Assembly (NCBI RefSeq): GCF_945859825.1
Contig: NZ_CAMAPC010000003.1
Location: 310,001 to 374,000 of the forward strand
DNA from: Pseudoalteromonas holothuriae
GTDB lineage: Bacteria > Pseudomonadota > Gammaproteobacteria > Enterobacterales > Alteromonadaceae
Reading direction: 5' to 3'
DNA: 64,000 nucleotides
Made by a program: the position numbers and the translations under genes. Below the pieces are notes generated by a model. The model was not told where the DNA came from. It searched no databases and saw only the letters and a list, made by a program, of their open reading frames with translations. Shown piece by piece: positions 9,218-18,607 of the stretch. Position 1 is the stretch's first letter; each line of letters opens with the position of its first letter.

Positions 9218-11386
9218 TTATAGACGCCCGTTTGCAAGCTCAATGAAAAAAGCATAGTTTAATGCCGTATCTTTGATACGTTTGAAACGCCCTGATGCTC
9301 CACCATGTCCCGCTTCCATGTCTACTTTCAACAACAATTTGTTATCATCAGTTTTTAATTCTCGCAACTTAGCGACCCATTTTGCAGGTTCAAAGTACTG
9401 AACCTGAGAGTCGTGCAAACCTGTTGTAACCAACATATTTGGATAGTCTTGCTTTGATACTTGATCATAAGGTGAATATGAACGCATGTAATCAAAGTAT
9501 GTTTTATCGTTTGGGTTGCCCCACTCGTCATATTCATTGGTTGTCAAAGGAAGAGACGCATCTAACATGGTATTGATCACATCTACAAATGGAACTGCAG
9601 AATGCACACCATGGTATAGCTCCGGCGCTTGATTAATGACAGCCCCCATTAATAACCCACCTGCACTACCACCTTGTGCATAAATACGATTTTTATCACC
9701 ATAACCCTGAGCAACGAGCGCTTTTGTTACATCAACAAAATCGTTGAATGTATTCATTTTGTTTAATTTCTTTCCTTCATCATACCAAGGGCGCCCCAAC
9801 ATTTGCGAACCTCGTATGTGTGCAATCGCATAGACAAAGCCCCTATCTAGTAAGCTTAAACGGCTTACAGAAAAACTAGGGTCAACGGTATGGCCATATG
9901 AACCATATCCGTATTGTAATAACGGGTTACTGCCATCTTTTTTGAATAAGGATTTTTTATACACGATTGACACCGGCACCTTCGCACCATCGCGAGCAGT
10001 TATAAAAACGCGTTCAGATTGATAATCATCTGATGAAAACTCCCCAAGTACTTTATCTTGTTTTAACGTGGTTTTGGTATAGTCATTTAAGTCAACTTCA
10101 AACGTTGTACTGGGGGTCGTCATACTGGCATATTTCACTCGAACACTATCACTACTTAGTGTGGTATTACCAGTCATAGACACTCTATATGCAGGGTCGT
10201 TAAACGCAAGTTCATGTTCTTTATTTTTTGATAGTTCTCGAATAATTATTTTTGACTGGCCTTGCTGACGACTTTGATACACTAAATGGTCGTCAAATAA
10301 ACTGATATCTTCTAGCTTAACATCTGGCTGGTGCTCAATAACGGTTTCCCAGTTTTCTTTATTTGATACGTTAACTACCTGAGCTTTCATCAACTTAAAG
10401 TTGACCGCATTTAGATTGGTTAAAATATAATACCAATCATTATGTTTTGCGACACTATATTCAAGGCCTTTCTCACGAGCAATCAATCGCTTAGGCTTCG
10501 CATTACGCTCATTAGCAGACATAACTGATATACCTTTGGACTCAGTGCTATAGTGATGAATAAAAATTTGCTCCCCATCTTTACTGCGACTGATATAGGT
10601 GTAATAGGTATTGTCCGCTTCTTCATATACAAGCTCATCTTGGCTTTGTGGCGTTCCTAAAATATGTCGGAATACTTGCGTACCAAGCAAAGAAACTGGG
10701 TCTTTTTTAACATAGTAAAGTGTTTTGTTATCATTACCCCAAATTACACCTCCTTGCACGCCTGTTAACTCGTCTTCTAACATGTTGCCCGTTACTAAGT
10801 CTTTAACTTTCACCGTATAAATTCGGCGACTTAGGGTATCTTCCGTATAAGCAAGTAGTTTGGTGTTTGGACTAACTTCTATATCTCCTAGCGAATAAAA
10901 CTCATGTAACTTCGCAAGCTCGTTTACATCTAGTAACAGCTCTGGCTCAGAGCCATCAACATTTAAACTACGATAGATAGACGCATATTCTTGCTCACCA
11001 ACCGTCTCTGTAAAATAAAAAAAGCGACCTTCTTGAACAGGTACAGATCGATTGTCTTTAACAATTTTTGATTTGATTTCGCTAAACAGTTGCGTCCGCA
11101 ATGCTTCGCTTGGTGCTAACACCTTGTCAGTATAGCGATTTTCTTTCTCTAAATGAGTTATAACTTGTTTACTTGTGCGAGTATCGTCACGCAGCCAATG
11201 ATAATTATCAACCAATTCATAACCATGTATCATCGTTTTATGGGGTATTTTAGAGGCAATAGGTGCAGTGACCGTTGCAATCTCAGTTTTACTAACAGGG
11301 GGAGTATTGTCACTGGGTGTAGATTGGCATCCGGTTGCCAAAATAACAGACGACAGCGCAAGCTGCCAAACAACTGATTGTTTCAT
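9218..11386 (-). CDS. ptrB: Oligopeptidase B-like serine peptidase (S9A), lipid-anchored
   Basis: A 722-residue prolyl-oligopeptidase-family enzyme. It starts with a lipoprotein signal (lipobox ATGC, Cys20), so unlike the classic cytoplasmic OpdB it is probably exported and anchored. Residues about 45-440 form the beta-propeller, starting PHKTMIHGYELVDNYHWLRDD, typical of oligopeptidase B. The catalytic alpha/beta-hydrolase domain follows. The triad is readable: S574 in GGSAGG, D659 in GLHDSQV and H694 in EAGHGG. It should cleave short peptides, classically after Lys or Arg. It is a single gene; its 3' end abuts repeat A copy 3. Confidence 0.93.
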   Translation of the reverse strand: MKQSVVWQLALSSVILATGCQSTPSDNTPPVSKTEIATVTAPIASKIPHKTMIHGYELVDNYHWLRDDTRTSKQVITHLEKENRYTDKVLAPSEALRTQLFSEIKSKIVKDNRSVPVQEGRFFYFTETVGEQEYASIYRSLNVDGSEPELLLDVNELAKLHEFYSLGDIEVSPNTKLLAYTEDTLSRRIYTVKVKDLVTGNMLEDELTGVQGGVIWGNDNKTLYYVKKDPVSLLGTQVFRHILGTPQSQDELVYEEADNTYYTYISRSKDGEQIFIHHYSTESKGISVMSANERNAKPKRLIAREKGLEYSVAKHNDWYYILTNLNAVNFKLMKAQVVNVSNKENWETVIEHQPDVKLEDISLFDDHLVYQSRQQGQSKIIIRELSKNKEHELAFNDPAYRVSMTGNTTLSSDSVRVKYASMTTPSTTFEVDLNDYTKTTLKQDKVLGEFSSDDYQSERVFITARDGAKVPVSIVYKKSLFKKDGSNPLLQYGYGSYGHTVDPSFSVSRLSLLDRGFVYAIAHIRGSQMLGRPWYDEGKKLNKMNTFNDFVDVTKALVAQGYGDKNRIYAQGGSAGGLLMGAVINQAPELYHGVHSAVPFVDVINTMLDASLPLTTNEYDEWGNPNDKTYFDYMRSYSPYDQVSKQDYPNMLVTTGLHDSQVQYFEPAKWVAKLRELKTDDNKLLLKVDMEAGHGGASGRFKRIKDTALNYAFFIELANGRL

Positions 11387-11517
11387 CCTAAATATCCTTG
11401 TTTATAATATTCCGTGAGCTAAAGAGTCACTATAATATGATTATTTGTCGTCAATATAATTGAAATATTACTGTAGTGACAGTAGCCTGAGTAAATAAAA
11501 GTTAACAGATATTACAA

Positions 11518-12015
11518 ATGAAAACAAAAAAAGCACTTTTTATCACAACTTTATTGCTAGCCATAATCGGTTGTAAAAATACCACAACACCACCCTCTAT
11601 TGCCGTGAAGTCATGTGAAAAAACCATTTTAAACTATATTAAATTTCGTGATAATGGCCCGATAAAGGATTACCAAGCCTTATTTACACAAGATGCCACA
11701 TTTAATATTCCTAAACTAAATGTATCATTAAGCTCTAATAAGCAAATAGCTGATAGGGCAGCGCAAGCAATGCTAAGTAACAAAACCATTCATATGATCA
11801 CCAGTATGCATATTGAACCTAACAGCATAAATACTTTGAGTAGTACCGCCCATTTTATTCTTTATATGATTGATAAAAAAGATAAACAGAAAACGACTAA
11901 GATTTTTAATGGTCGTTACGTAGACTCTTTATTACTCGACAATGGTCGCTGCTTTATACAAACAAGAAAAGTACTGATAGATAGAATGGACACTTTAGGG
12001 CATATTGATCTTTGA
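11518..12015 (+). CDS. Lipoprotein with NTF2/SnoaL-like fold (predicted)
   Basis: A 165-residue lipoprotein (lipobox AIIGC, Cys19). After the signal, the pattern of an early helix (SCEKTILNYIKFRDNG), a conserved-looking YQALFTQDATFNIP strand region and later strands with HFILYMIDKK suggests an NTF2-like cone fold (SnoaL family), which often binds small hydrophobic ligands. No catalytic residues can be assigned. It is divergent from the oligopeptidase gene. Family assignment is by pattern and moderate. Confidence 0.7.
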   Translation: MKTKKALFITTLLLAIIGCKNTTTPPSIAVKSCEKTILNYIKFRDNGPIKDYQALFTQDATFNIPKLNVSLSSNKQIADRAAQAMLSNKTIHMITSMHIEPNSINTLSSTAHFILYMIDKKDKQKTTKIFNGRYVDSLLLDNGRCFIQTRKVLIDRMDTLGHIDL

Positions 12016-12102
12016 GGTATGAATTTTGTTCAAATCAAAGGCTTTCATTACGCGAAATGAGCCATGTAGCATAATAATTTATGTCAGTTGCGAATAACAA
12101 AG
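12016..12102. repeat. Dispersed repeat B, copy 1
   Basis: Begins GGTATGAATTTTGTTCAAAT right after the lipoprotein stop codon and continues to CAGTTGCGAATAACAAAG. It aligns over about 85 bp with 19544-19626, with only short gaps. A 66-codon frame crossing it (12081-12281) has no ribosome site and is probably not a gene. Confidence 0.6.
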
Positions 12103-12269
12103 TAGTGAACCCCTTAGGTGAAGCCTTTGGGCAGCACCATTCAGGCATTTTTTATACGTTATCAATTGGCTCACATAGCATAACTATGGATGCAGATTCT
12201 GCCTTGGGAAAATATCCAAATGACTGCTGCAAAACATATAGCAAAGTTCAACAGATATATGGACTAAAA

Positions 12270-12848
12270 CTACTTAGTTGAACGCTTATGCCAACGAATT
12301 AACTCTTTTTGATCTCGTGTTATTGAGTGACCTTGAGCTTGCAGCTGCGACGCACTTTGTGCCAGTGCGGTTTCAGCTCGCAACTCAATCTTTTCAAGTA
12401 ATGAGAGCAACAATTGCTTTTCTTGCTCATTGATGTCGGACAACACACTTGCCTCACGTTCACGCATATGACTTATAACCTGCTCATAAAGTGGTAAGCC
12501 ATGTGTGCTTAACTTAACCAATTTGCTGCGTTGCTTAGCATGATCATTATCAGCACAAATTAATGCCAACTTCATCAAGGTATTAATTGCACGATTCACT
12601 GAATAAGGGTCTAAACGAGATTGATATGCTATATCAGCAGCATTAATGGGTCCGTATGAACCAATATTCAACAGCACTCGGATCTCTCTAGTTTCAAGTC
12701 CTGTTAAGTTTTTTATATAAGCATCTCTATCCATTGCTAACAAGTTACTCGCAACCGCAATTCGATAAGGAACATGATTATATAAATCATATGGTTGCTC
12801 TATATTTTTTGATAATTCAAAAGCTGCTTGGCGCGCTTTGTTACTCAT
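12270..12848 (-). CDS. MarR-family transcriptional regulator
   Basis: A 192-residue MarR-type winged-helix protein. The DNA-binding core is LETREIRVLLNIGSYGPINA, DIAYQSRLDPYSVNRAINTL and a wing with KQRSKLVKLSTHG; long helices on both sides give the dimer. I chose the ATG at 12848 because GGATGAG lies just upstream, whereas the farther ATG at 12878 has no such site. It is divergent from the CMD-family gene, and a perfect palindrome lies between them, so it most likely represses that gene and itself. Such pairs often sense oxidants or phenolic compounds; the ligand is not visible here. Confidence 0.9.
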   Translation of the reverse strand: MSNKARQAAFELSKNIEQPYDLYNHVPYRIAVASNLLAMDRDAYIKNLTGLETREIRVLLNIGSYGPINAADIAYQSRLDPYSVNRAINTLMKLALICADNDHAKQRSKLVKLSTHGLPLYEQVISHMREREASVLSDINEQEKQLLLSLLEKIELRAETALAQSASQLQAQGHSITRDQKELIRWHKRSTK

Positions 12849-12912
12849 AATCTCATCCAGTACATTAAAGCTGCCCACATTTTAGTAGACAAGTACTTAA
12901 AAACCGCTTAAA

Positions 12913-12934
12913 TTATGTTGCAAATGCAACATAA
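12913..12934. promoter_or_regulatory. Perfect palindrome, likely MarR operator
   Basis: TTATGTTGCA and TGCAACATAA form a perfect 10 bp inverted repeat around a two-base centre. It sits 64 bp before the regulator's start and 21 bp before the CMD gene's start, the usual place and size for a MarR-family site controlling a divergent pair. Confidence 0.75.
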
Positions 12935-12955
12935 AAACATTAATAGGATTACATT

Positions 12956-13555
12956 ATGGCGTTAGTTACCCCTCTAGCACAAGATGCAAACAAAGAAGTT
13001 GCAGAACTTGCAAAGTTTTTTAATGAGACCTTGGGTTTTTGTCCAAACAGCGTTTTAACCATGCAGATCCGCCCTCATATTGCCAAAGCATTTATAAACC
13101 TAAATAAAGCGGTAATGGAGAACCACGGCAAAGTAACCAGTGAATTAAAACGTCTAATTGGTTATATCACTAGCGCAAATACGGGCTGTCGATATTGTGA
13201 AGCACACACTATCTTAGCTGCCAAGCGCTACGGAGGTGATAATGACCGCTTACAAAATATTTGGCAATTTCGTGACAGTACGCTGTTTTCAGACGCCGAA
13301 AAAGCAGCATTTGAATTTGCTTTAGCTGCATCTAGCATTCCAAACGCAGTTGATCAAACGATTGAAAGTCAATTAAAGTCGCATTGGGATGATGGAGAGG
13401 TTGTTGAAATACTGGGTGTTATTTCTTTATTTGGTTACCTAAATCGCTGGAATGACTCAATGGCTACTACATTAGAAACGGGTGCCATTAACGCAGGAGA
13501 AACTTACTTATCACACAACCAGTGGCAGGTAGGTAAGCATCAAACCAATAGCTAA
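12956..13555 (+). CDS. Carboxymuconolactone decarboxylase (AhpD-like) family protein
   Basis: A 199-residue all-helical protein of the CMD/AhpD type. The redox motif C-x-x-C with a following His is present (GCRYCEAHT, about residues 80-88), which points to a peroxidase or disulfide-reductase role rather than lactone decarboxylation. The helix around LKRLIGYITSANTGCRYC is characteristic. It may remove peroxides or reduce oxidised partners. Control by the adjacent MarR regulator across a perfect operator-like palindrome supports an inducible stress role. Confidence 0.88.
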   Translation: MALVTPLAQDANKEVAELAKFFNETLGFCPNSVLTMQIRPHIAKAFINLNKAVMENHGKVTSELKRLIGYITSANTGCRYCEAHTILAAKRYGGDNDRLQNIWQFRDSTLFSDAEKAAFEFALAASSIPNAVDQTIESQLKSHWDDGEVVEILGVISLFGYLNRWNDSMATTLETGAINAGETYLSHNQWQVGKHQTNS

Positions 13556-14121
13556 CTAAGGTTAGAGCTTACTGAGAGCGCCACATATTCGTATGATAGT
13601 TCAAAAAAATAATAATAAGCGCTGAGTACACCAGCGATTATGACGTTTTGTGCCTCTCAGTTGGCTCACTTTAATTTTCACAGTTCACATTCTCACCACA
13701 TTGATACTACGTTGAATAGCCTCATTTATGAAATAAACGCTGCCCTATTACTGAGCTAATATTTTATATACTCCTACATGTAACAATAGAGCACCTCTAT
13801 ATACGATATTATTTACTACCCCATTGTGCAGCCCCTAACTGTTTACAGTCATATAAAAAAGAATCAAATTTATGCAAATTTGATGCATATTAATTAATAA
13901 TGTGAAAACTTTATTTATCATTAGTGCTAAAAATATAAAAAAAATATTTTAATTCATCATTTCACTATATTTTTATAAAAACCACGATTAAAATGCATTA
14001 AAAGATAATCTTTGTGAATATAAATTCACCCTATCTTATTAAGCAGCTTGTCGCTTACCATAATTTATGCTTTTCTTTATGAGCATAAAAACAACAATGT
14101 ATCAATGGGGATGCAAAAATC
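13556..14121. other. AT-rich intergenic region before the TonB receptor gene
   Basis: 566 bp without a credible gene. The right 250 bp are very AT-rich and presumably hold the receptor's promoter; GGGGAT lies about 10 bases before its ATG. A short weak hairpin (CGCTG/CAGCG near 13620) could end the CMD transcript. I recognise no Fur-type box or repeat. Confidence 0.5.
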
Positions 14122-16536
14122 ATGTTTAAACCAAGCTTACTTTCATTAGCCATATCTGGTGTGTTTACCAGTACGCTTATCATTCCAACATTGGCAAATG
14201 CTGATGATGCGCAAGCAAAGCAAAACAAGTCACTAGAGGTTATTCAAGTAACCGCGACTCGGCGTGCAGGTTCTGTACAAGAAGCGCCTTTAAATATTAC
14301 CGCACTTGATGGCGATGTAATGCAGGATCAAAATATTGGTGAACTAGCCGATGTAGCCCGTTGGGTGCCAGGTTTAACAGTCACAGATCAAGGTGGCCGT
14401 TCAGGTTCACCCATTATAGTCCGAGGGTTGAATACAAATTCATCTGGCCCTGACTCTGATGGTAATACCGTTGCGACCTACATAGGTGAAATACCCGTTA
14501 GTATTGATATGCGTTTAACAGATGTTGAACGAGTAGAAGTATTAATTGGGCCGCAAGGCACATTGTATGGTGCAGGCACATTGGGTGGCGCAATTCGCTA
14601 TATGCTCAAAGCTCCTGAATTAGACTTAACAACCGGCAAAGTGTATGGCGACTTATTCCAAAATAGCGAAAGTGATTCAATTGGTGGCGAATCAGGTTTT
14701 ATATTTAACACCCCTATCATTGCTGACGAACTCGCCATACGTGCCAGTGTCAATGTTTATAAAGACCCAGGCTTTATTGATTACAACTATGTCGTGCGCG
14801 ATGGAGGCGTATCAAAACCTGACCCTGACTGGACCAACCAAAGTGATATAGACCAAAACTTACGCAAAGCAAAAGATAATAATGGTGAAACCACCACGAC
14901 TGGGCGTATATCACTGCGCTGGGCACCCAATGATTGGCTAGACAGTACCCTTAATTACTTTTATCAGAAACAAGACAGCGAAGGCCGTTCAATTGTTCAT
15001 CATAACAGTCTAAATTCAAATAATGGTTTAAGCGCCCGTATTGGCAAGTATGAGTCTGCTTATCGCTACGAAGAGCCTAGAGAAAAAGAAGACTCATTAC
15101 TTAGCTTAGAAATTAAAGCAGACTTAGGCTTTGCAGAGCTTGTATCGGCAACTGGCTTTTCTGAGTTTGAAGCCGATGGCCAGCGTGACCAAACCGACTT
15201 GTTAATTCGTTTAGACTACGGTTATGAAGAGTTTCCTTCATTTTCGTCATTTACCCGTGAAGTTGAAGAAGAAGAAACCTTCACGCAAGAACTGCGCTTA
15301 GTTTCTCAAGGTGACTCTGATTGGAATTGGATTGTTGGCGGGTTTTACAATAAATTTAAAAACAATGGGTCAAGCAAAGAGTATACACCCGGCTTTAGTC
15401 AGTTCGCAGTGGCTAATTTTGGCGGCGCACAAGTTCGTCCTGACAGTTTAGAATATTATTCAGCAGATCGCAGCGAAATTACAGAACAAGCAATATTTGG
15501 CGAGGTCGGCTATCAGGTCAATGATAAGTTGACTCTAACACTTGGTGCACGCTTTTATGAATATAAAGTAGATGCAGACTCTGCCGTCGATTTCCCATTA
15601 TTGAATACAGTTTTTGGTGATGCGGGCCCTGATGATGTAAACCTCGTATTTGAAAACAGTTTTGCAGAAGATGATGGCAGCTTATTTAAGTTTAATGTCA
15701 GTTATCAGTTTTCTGACACAGTTATGGCATATGCGACGGTAAGTGAAGGCTTTCGGATTGGAGGCTCAAATGGCTTAGCCCCCTGCCCAGACCCACTTCC
15801 TGCTAATCAAGCGGGCTGCGGTAAACCAAACGAAATGCTCTACCAAGACGATACCACGACCAACTACGAACTCGGCTTAAAAAGCACCTGGATGAAGAAC
15901 CGCTTCCACTTTAATGCAGCCCTGTTTAATGTAGATTGGGAAGATGCTCAAATTGGTGGCGCTACTGAGATTGGGCAGCTGCCTTATACTTCTAATGCGG
16001 GATCTGCCAATGCCAAAGGGATTGAGATTGCAACACGCGCTATGCTTACAGACGCTTTTACCGCTTATGCAACTTATGCGTATACCAAAGTAGAGCTCAC
16101 CGAAGATGCACCGTTTTTATTTAATACCGATGGCACAGATGGTGGTATGGATGGTGACAGGTTACCAGGCTCTCCAGAACATCAGTTTTCGTTGGGTATC
16201 AATTATCAAACTGAAATATTTAACGATAAGCTGCTAGATATTAACTACGGATTGACTGCACAAAGCGACTTTATCTCAAAAGTGGGGTTACATGATAATG
16301 GCGAAACCTTGCCAGGTTATGCATTGAGTAATATTTCAGCTAAGTTAACTGGCGATCAATGGTCTAGTACTTTGTACGTAAATAACTTATTCAACAAATA
16401 TGCTTTCACATCTGTCAGGCGCAGTAAAGCAGATATTACATCCGCTAATGGTGCCAATATTCAACGTAACTACGGTCATTACTTAAACCGTCCGCTTACC
16501 GTCGGTATTAAGTTTGATTATCAGTTTGAACTGTAA
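14122..16536 (+). CDS. TonB-dependent outer-membrane receptor
   Basis: An 804-residue outer-membrane receptor. It has a Sec signal (about residues 1-27, ending ANA), a TonB box-like segment (EVIQVTATRR), a plug domain (about 45-165: PLNITALDGDVMQDQNIGEL, PIIVRGLNTNS, VERVEVLIGPQGTLYGAGTL) and a beta-barrel to the C-terminus (GIKFDYQFEL). The RVEVLIGPQGTLYGAGTLGG segment is typical of the family. The ligand is unknown; no iron-responsive box is visible upstream, so it may import a carbon compound or peptide. A terminator separates it from the sulfotransferase gene downstream, a neighbour pairing I recall as frequent in Alteromonadales. Confidence 0.93.
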   Translation: MFKPSLLSLAISGVFTSTLIIPTLANADDAQAKQNKSLEVIQVTATRRAGSVQEAPLNITALDGDVMQDQNIGELADVARWVPGLTVTDQGGRSGSPIIVRGLNTNSSGPDSDGNTVATYIGEIPVSIDMRLTDVERVEVLIGPQGTLYGAGTLGGAIRYMLKAPELDLTTGKVYGDLFQNSESDSIGGESGFIFNTPIIADELAIRASVNVYKDPGFIDYNYVVRDGGVSKPDPDWTNQSDIDQNLRKAKDNNGETTTTGRISLRWAPNDWLDSTLNYFYQKQDSEGRSIVHHNSLNSNNGLSARIGKYESAYRYEEPREKEDSLLSLEIKADLGFAELVSATGFSEFEADGQRDQTDLLIRLDYGYEEFPSFSSFTREVEEEETFTQELRLVSQGDSDWNWIVGGFYNKFKNNGSSKEYTPGFSQFAVANFGGAQVRPDSLEYYSADRSEITEQAIFGEVGYQVNDKLTLTLGARFYEYKVDADSAVDFPLLNTVFGDAGPDDVNLVFENSFAEDDGSLFKFNVSYQFSDTVMAYATVSEGFRIGGSNGLAPCPDPLPANQAGCGKPNEMLYQDDTTTNYELGLKSTWMKNRFHFNAALFNVDWEDAQIGGATEIGQLPYTSNAGSANAKGIEIATRAMLTDAFTAYATYAYTKVELTEDAPFLFNTDGTDGGMDGDRLPGSPEHQFSLGINYQTEIFNDKLLDINYGLTAQSDFISKVGLHDNGETLPGYALSNISAKLTGDQWSSTLYVNNLFNKYAFTSVRRSKADITSANGANIQRNYGHYLNRPLTVGIKFDYQFEL

Positions 16537-16557
16537 CTAACTACAGGTTACGCTTTT

Positions 16558-16586
16558 GGCTCAAACGGTGTTTGAGCCTTTTTATT
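16558..16586 (+). terminator. Intrinsic terminator after the TonB receptor
   Basis: GGCTCAAAC and GTTTGAGCC pair perfectly around a three-base loop, followed by TTTTTATTT. It lies between the receptor and the sulfotransferase, so the second gene may need its own promoter or depend on read-through. Confidence 0.85.
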
Positions 16587-16607
16587 TACATAAGAATAAT
16601 TAACATC

Positions 16608-18179
16608 ATGATGCCCAATGTAAAACACCTGCACCAGCAAGCCATAAAGGCTTTGAATCATGGGCAAATTCAACAAGCCCATCAATATTTAGTCACTTTA
16701 GTGCAAACAGACCCTAACCATGCCGATGGGTACTTCTTGCTAGCCATGGTAAATGTGCAAGTTGGACAAATCAAAAAAGCCATAAAGCTAATTGAAAAAG
16801 CGTTAAGTTTTTCTAAAAATACTGAGTATCAAGTTCACTTGGCAAAATGTTATGCTTTAGATGGTCAGCTCTATGCTGCTAAAAAAACGGCGCAAAAAAT
16901 CGCCCCTTACTTAATCAATTCCGCACTCAATGCTGACACTTTAGGCGTTGCACTCAGTCATATTGGTTTACATGAACAAGCCATAAAATACTATGAAAAA
17001 GCACTCGAACTAACCAAAACCCAACCGCAGTTTTTTTATAATTATGGGGTCTGTTGTAAGTTTCTAGGACTGTTCGACAAAGCCGAAAACGCCTTTGAAC
17101 AAGCTATTACGCTTAACCCTGATCATCATCAGGCGCATTTCGCATTATCTGATTTAACCAAAGTAAATGAAAAGCACAATCATATACCTCGACTAACACA
17201 GGCATTTGAACGTGCCATAAACCCCGATGCAAAATTACACATAGGCCATGCTTTAGCAAAAGAATACCAAGATACCAGTCATTACGACTTAGCCTTTGCA
17301 GCACTAAATCAAGGTAAATCACTAAAGCGCCAACAAACCAAGTTTGACAATGCCACCTCTGAGCAACTATTCAACACGCTTACTAATTTAAGTATACAAA
17401 ATAAGAGCAGTTGCATACACGGAGAACAAAGCAACGAACCCATTTTTGTACTGGGTATGCCGCGCTCTGGCACCACCTTGGTTGAACGTATTTTATCTAG
17501 TCACAGTGATGTCATGTCGGCCGGAGAACTACAAGACTTTGGTATTTGTACCAAGCAATTAAGCCAAACTACCAGCCCCCATGTCCTTGATGACTCAACC
17601 ATAAAAAAAGCCTACCAACTTGATTTTGCTACACTTGGGCAAAGTTACTTAAGTGCAACACGAGTTATTACTGGAAAAACGGCCCATTTTATCGACAAAT
17701 TACCATTTAACTTTTTTTATGTAGACTTAATTCGCAAAGCACTGCCCAATGCAAAAATTATCTGCTTGCTACGCGACCCGCTTGACACTTGTATAGGTAA
17801 TTATCGACAGCTGTTTACTATTAACAATCCATATTATCAATATTCACTTGATTTAATGGATACAGCCAAGTTCTATGCCCGATTTTATAAACTCATGCAA
17901 CATTGGCAAACATTACACGGCGAGCAGGTTAAAATATTGCAATATGAAGATTTAGTCGCAAAGCCCGAGCAGCAAATTCAAGGCTTACTGAACTACTGCA
18001 ATTTGCCTTGGCAAAGTCAGTGTGTAGATTTTCATTTAAATACCGCGCCGGTTTCCACAGCCAGTAAAGTACAGGTTCGTCAGCCACTAAATAATAAATC
18101 TATAGGCCGTTGGAGGCAATTCTCACAATATACAAAGGAAATTCAGACTTATTTAATATCTCAAGGGGTTATAAGCTAA
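16608..18179 (+). CDS. TPR-repeat sulfotransferase
   Basis: A protein of about 523 residues. The N-terminal half (about 1-250) holds tetratricopeptide repeats (for example ALSHIGLHEQAIKYYEKALE and FLGLFDKAENAFEQAITLNP). The C-terminal half is a PAPS-dependent sulfotransferase: the 5'-phosphosulfate loop is FVLGMPRSGTTLVERIL and the 3'-phosphate region is KIICLLRDPLDTCIGNYRQL. I chose the ATG pair at 16608/16611 because a start at 16572 would begin inside the preceding terminator. TPR-sulfotransferases are thought to sulfate proteins or peptides on Tyr. A small double-glycine-leader peptide with two Tyr in its core is encoded convergently just downstream, a candidate substrate, though this is inference. 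Confidence 0.9.
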   Translation: MMPNVKHLHQQAIKALNHGQIQQAHQYLVTLVQTDPNHADGYFLLAMVNVQVGQIKKAIKLIEKALSFSKNTEYQVHLAKCYALDGQLYAAKKTAQKIAPYLINSALNADTLGVALSHIGLHEQAIKYYEKALELTKTQPQFFYNYGVCCKFLGLFDKAENAFEQAITLNPDHHQAHFALSDLTKVNEKHNHIPRLTQAFERAINPDAKLHIGHALAKEYQDTSHYDLAFAALNQGKSLKRQQTKFDNATSEQLFNTLTNLSIQNKSSCIHGEQSNEPIFVLGMPRSGTTLVERILSSHSDVMSAGELQDFGICTKQLSQTTSPHVLDDSTIKKAYQLDFATLGQSYLSATRVITGKTAHFIDKLPFNFFYVDLIRKALPNAKIICLLRDPLDTCIGNYRQLFTINNPYYQYSLDLMDTAKFYARFYKLMQHWQTLHGEQVKILQYEDLVAKPEQQIQGLLNYCNLPWQSQCVDFHLNTAPVSTASKVQVRQPLNNKSIGRWRQFSQYTKEIQTYLISQGVIS

Positions 18180-18361
18180 AAGTAGAATCATAAGCTTGCC
18201 CTCATTAGTTGGATCTTAAAAACTTGCAGCTGAACTCTTCTAATAATCAAATGGTTATGCCAATAATCAGAAAACAACTTAAAAGCACACAAAAGTTAAA
18301 ATTCGGAACATTTTTATAAACACCAATTAAAGTTCCAATTATTTAGTTCCATAGTATAAAT

Positions 18362-18386
18362 CAGGCACTCAATACATGAGTGCCTG
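18362..18386 (-). terminator. Weak terminator hairpin after the small peptide gene
   Basis: CAGGCACTCA and TGAGTGCCTG form a perfect 10 bp stem with a five-base loop just past the peptide's stop. On the minus strand it is followed by ATTTATAC, so the U-tract is poor. Confidence 0.5.
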
Positions 18387-18393
18387 GTAATAA

Positions 18394-18579
18394 TTAGCAG
18401 GCTCTAGAAGTTAAATTACCTGGGCAATCAGGCCCATCACTTGTAACTTGGCAACGGTAAGTATTATAGCTGCTGTTAATGTTGGTGCCACCAGCGATTT
18501 GCGGGGTCATATTTTCAGGAATAGATGAATTATCTTGGCTTAGTGTTTTAATTTTCTTTTTGTTTAGTTTAAGTAACAT
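18394..18579 (-). CDS. Double-glycine-leader peptide, candidate RiPP precursor
   Basis: A 61-residue peptide. The leader MLLKLNKKKIKTLSQDNSSI resembles the Lys/Leu-rich leader of small class I lanthipeptide-like precursors (K-L-x-L-x-K-x-x-I-x-x-L), and a double-glycine motif (AGG, residues 29-31) would mark the cleavage site. The predicted 30-residue core has three Cys at 43, 52 and 61, exactly nine residues apart, plus several Ser and Thr and two Tyr (38, 41). The ribosome site AAGGAG lies seven bases before the ATG and a credible promoter is upstream. No lanthionine synthetase or peptidase-containing exporter lies in the window, so its processing genes would be elsewhere. It could equally be a secreted disulfide peptide. 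Confidence 0.75.
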   Translation of the reverse strand: MLLKLNKKKIKTLSQDNSSIPENMTPQIAGGTNINSSYNTYRCQVTSDGPDCPGNLTSRAC

Positions 18580-18607
18580 AGATATCTCCTTTTTTAGTTA
18601 CACAAAT

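Noticed and set aside
12081..12281. 66-codon open frame
   Set aside because: Starts inside repeat B and has no ribosome site.
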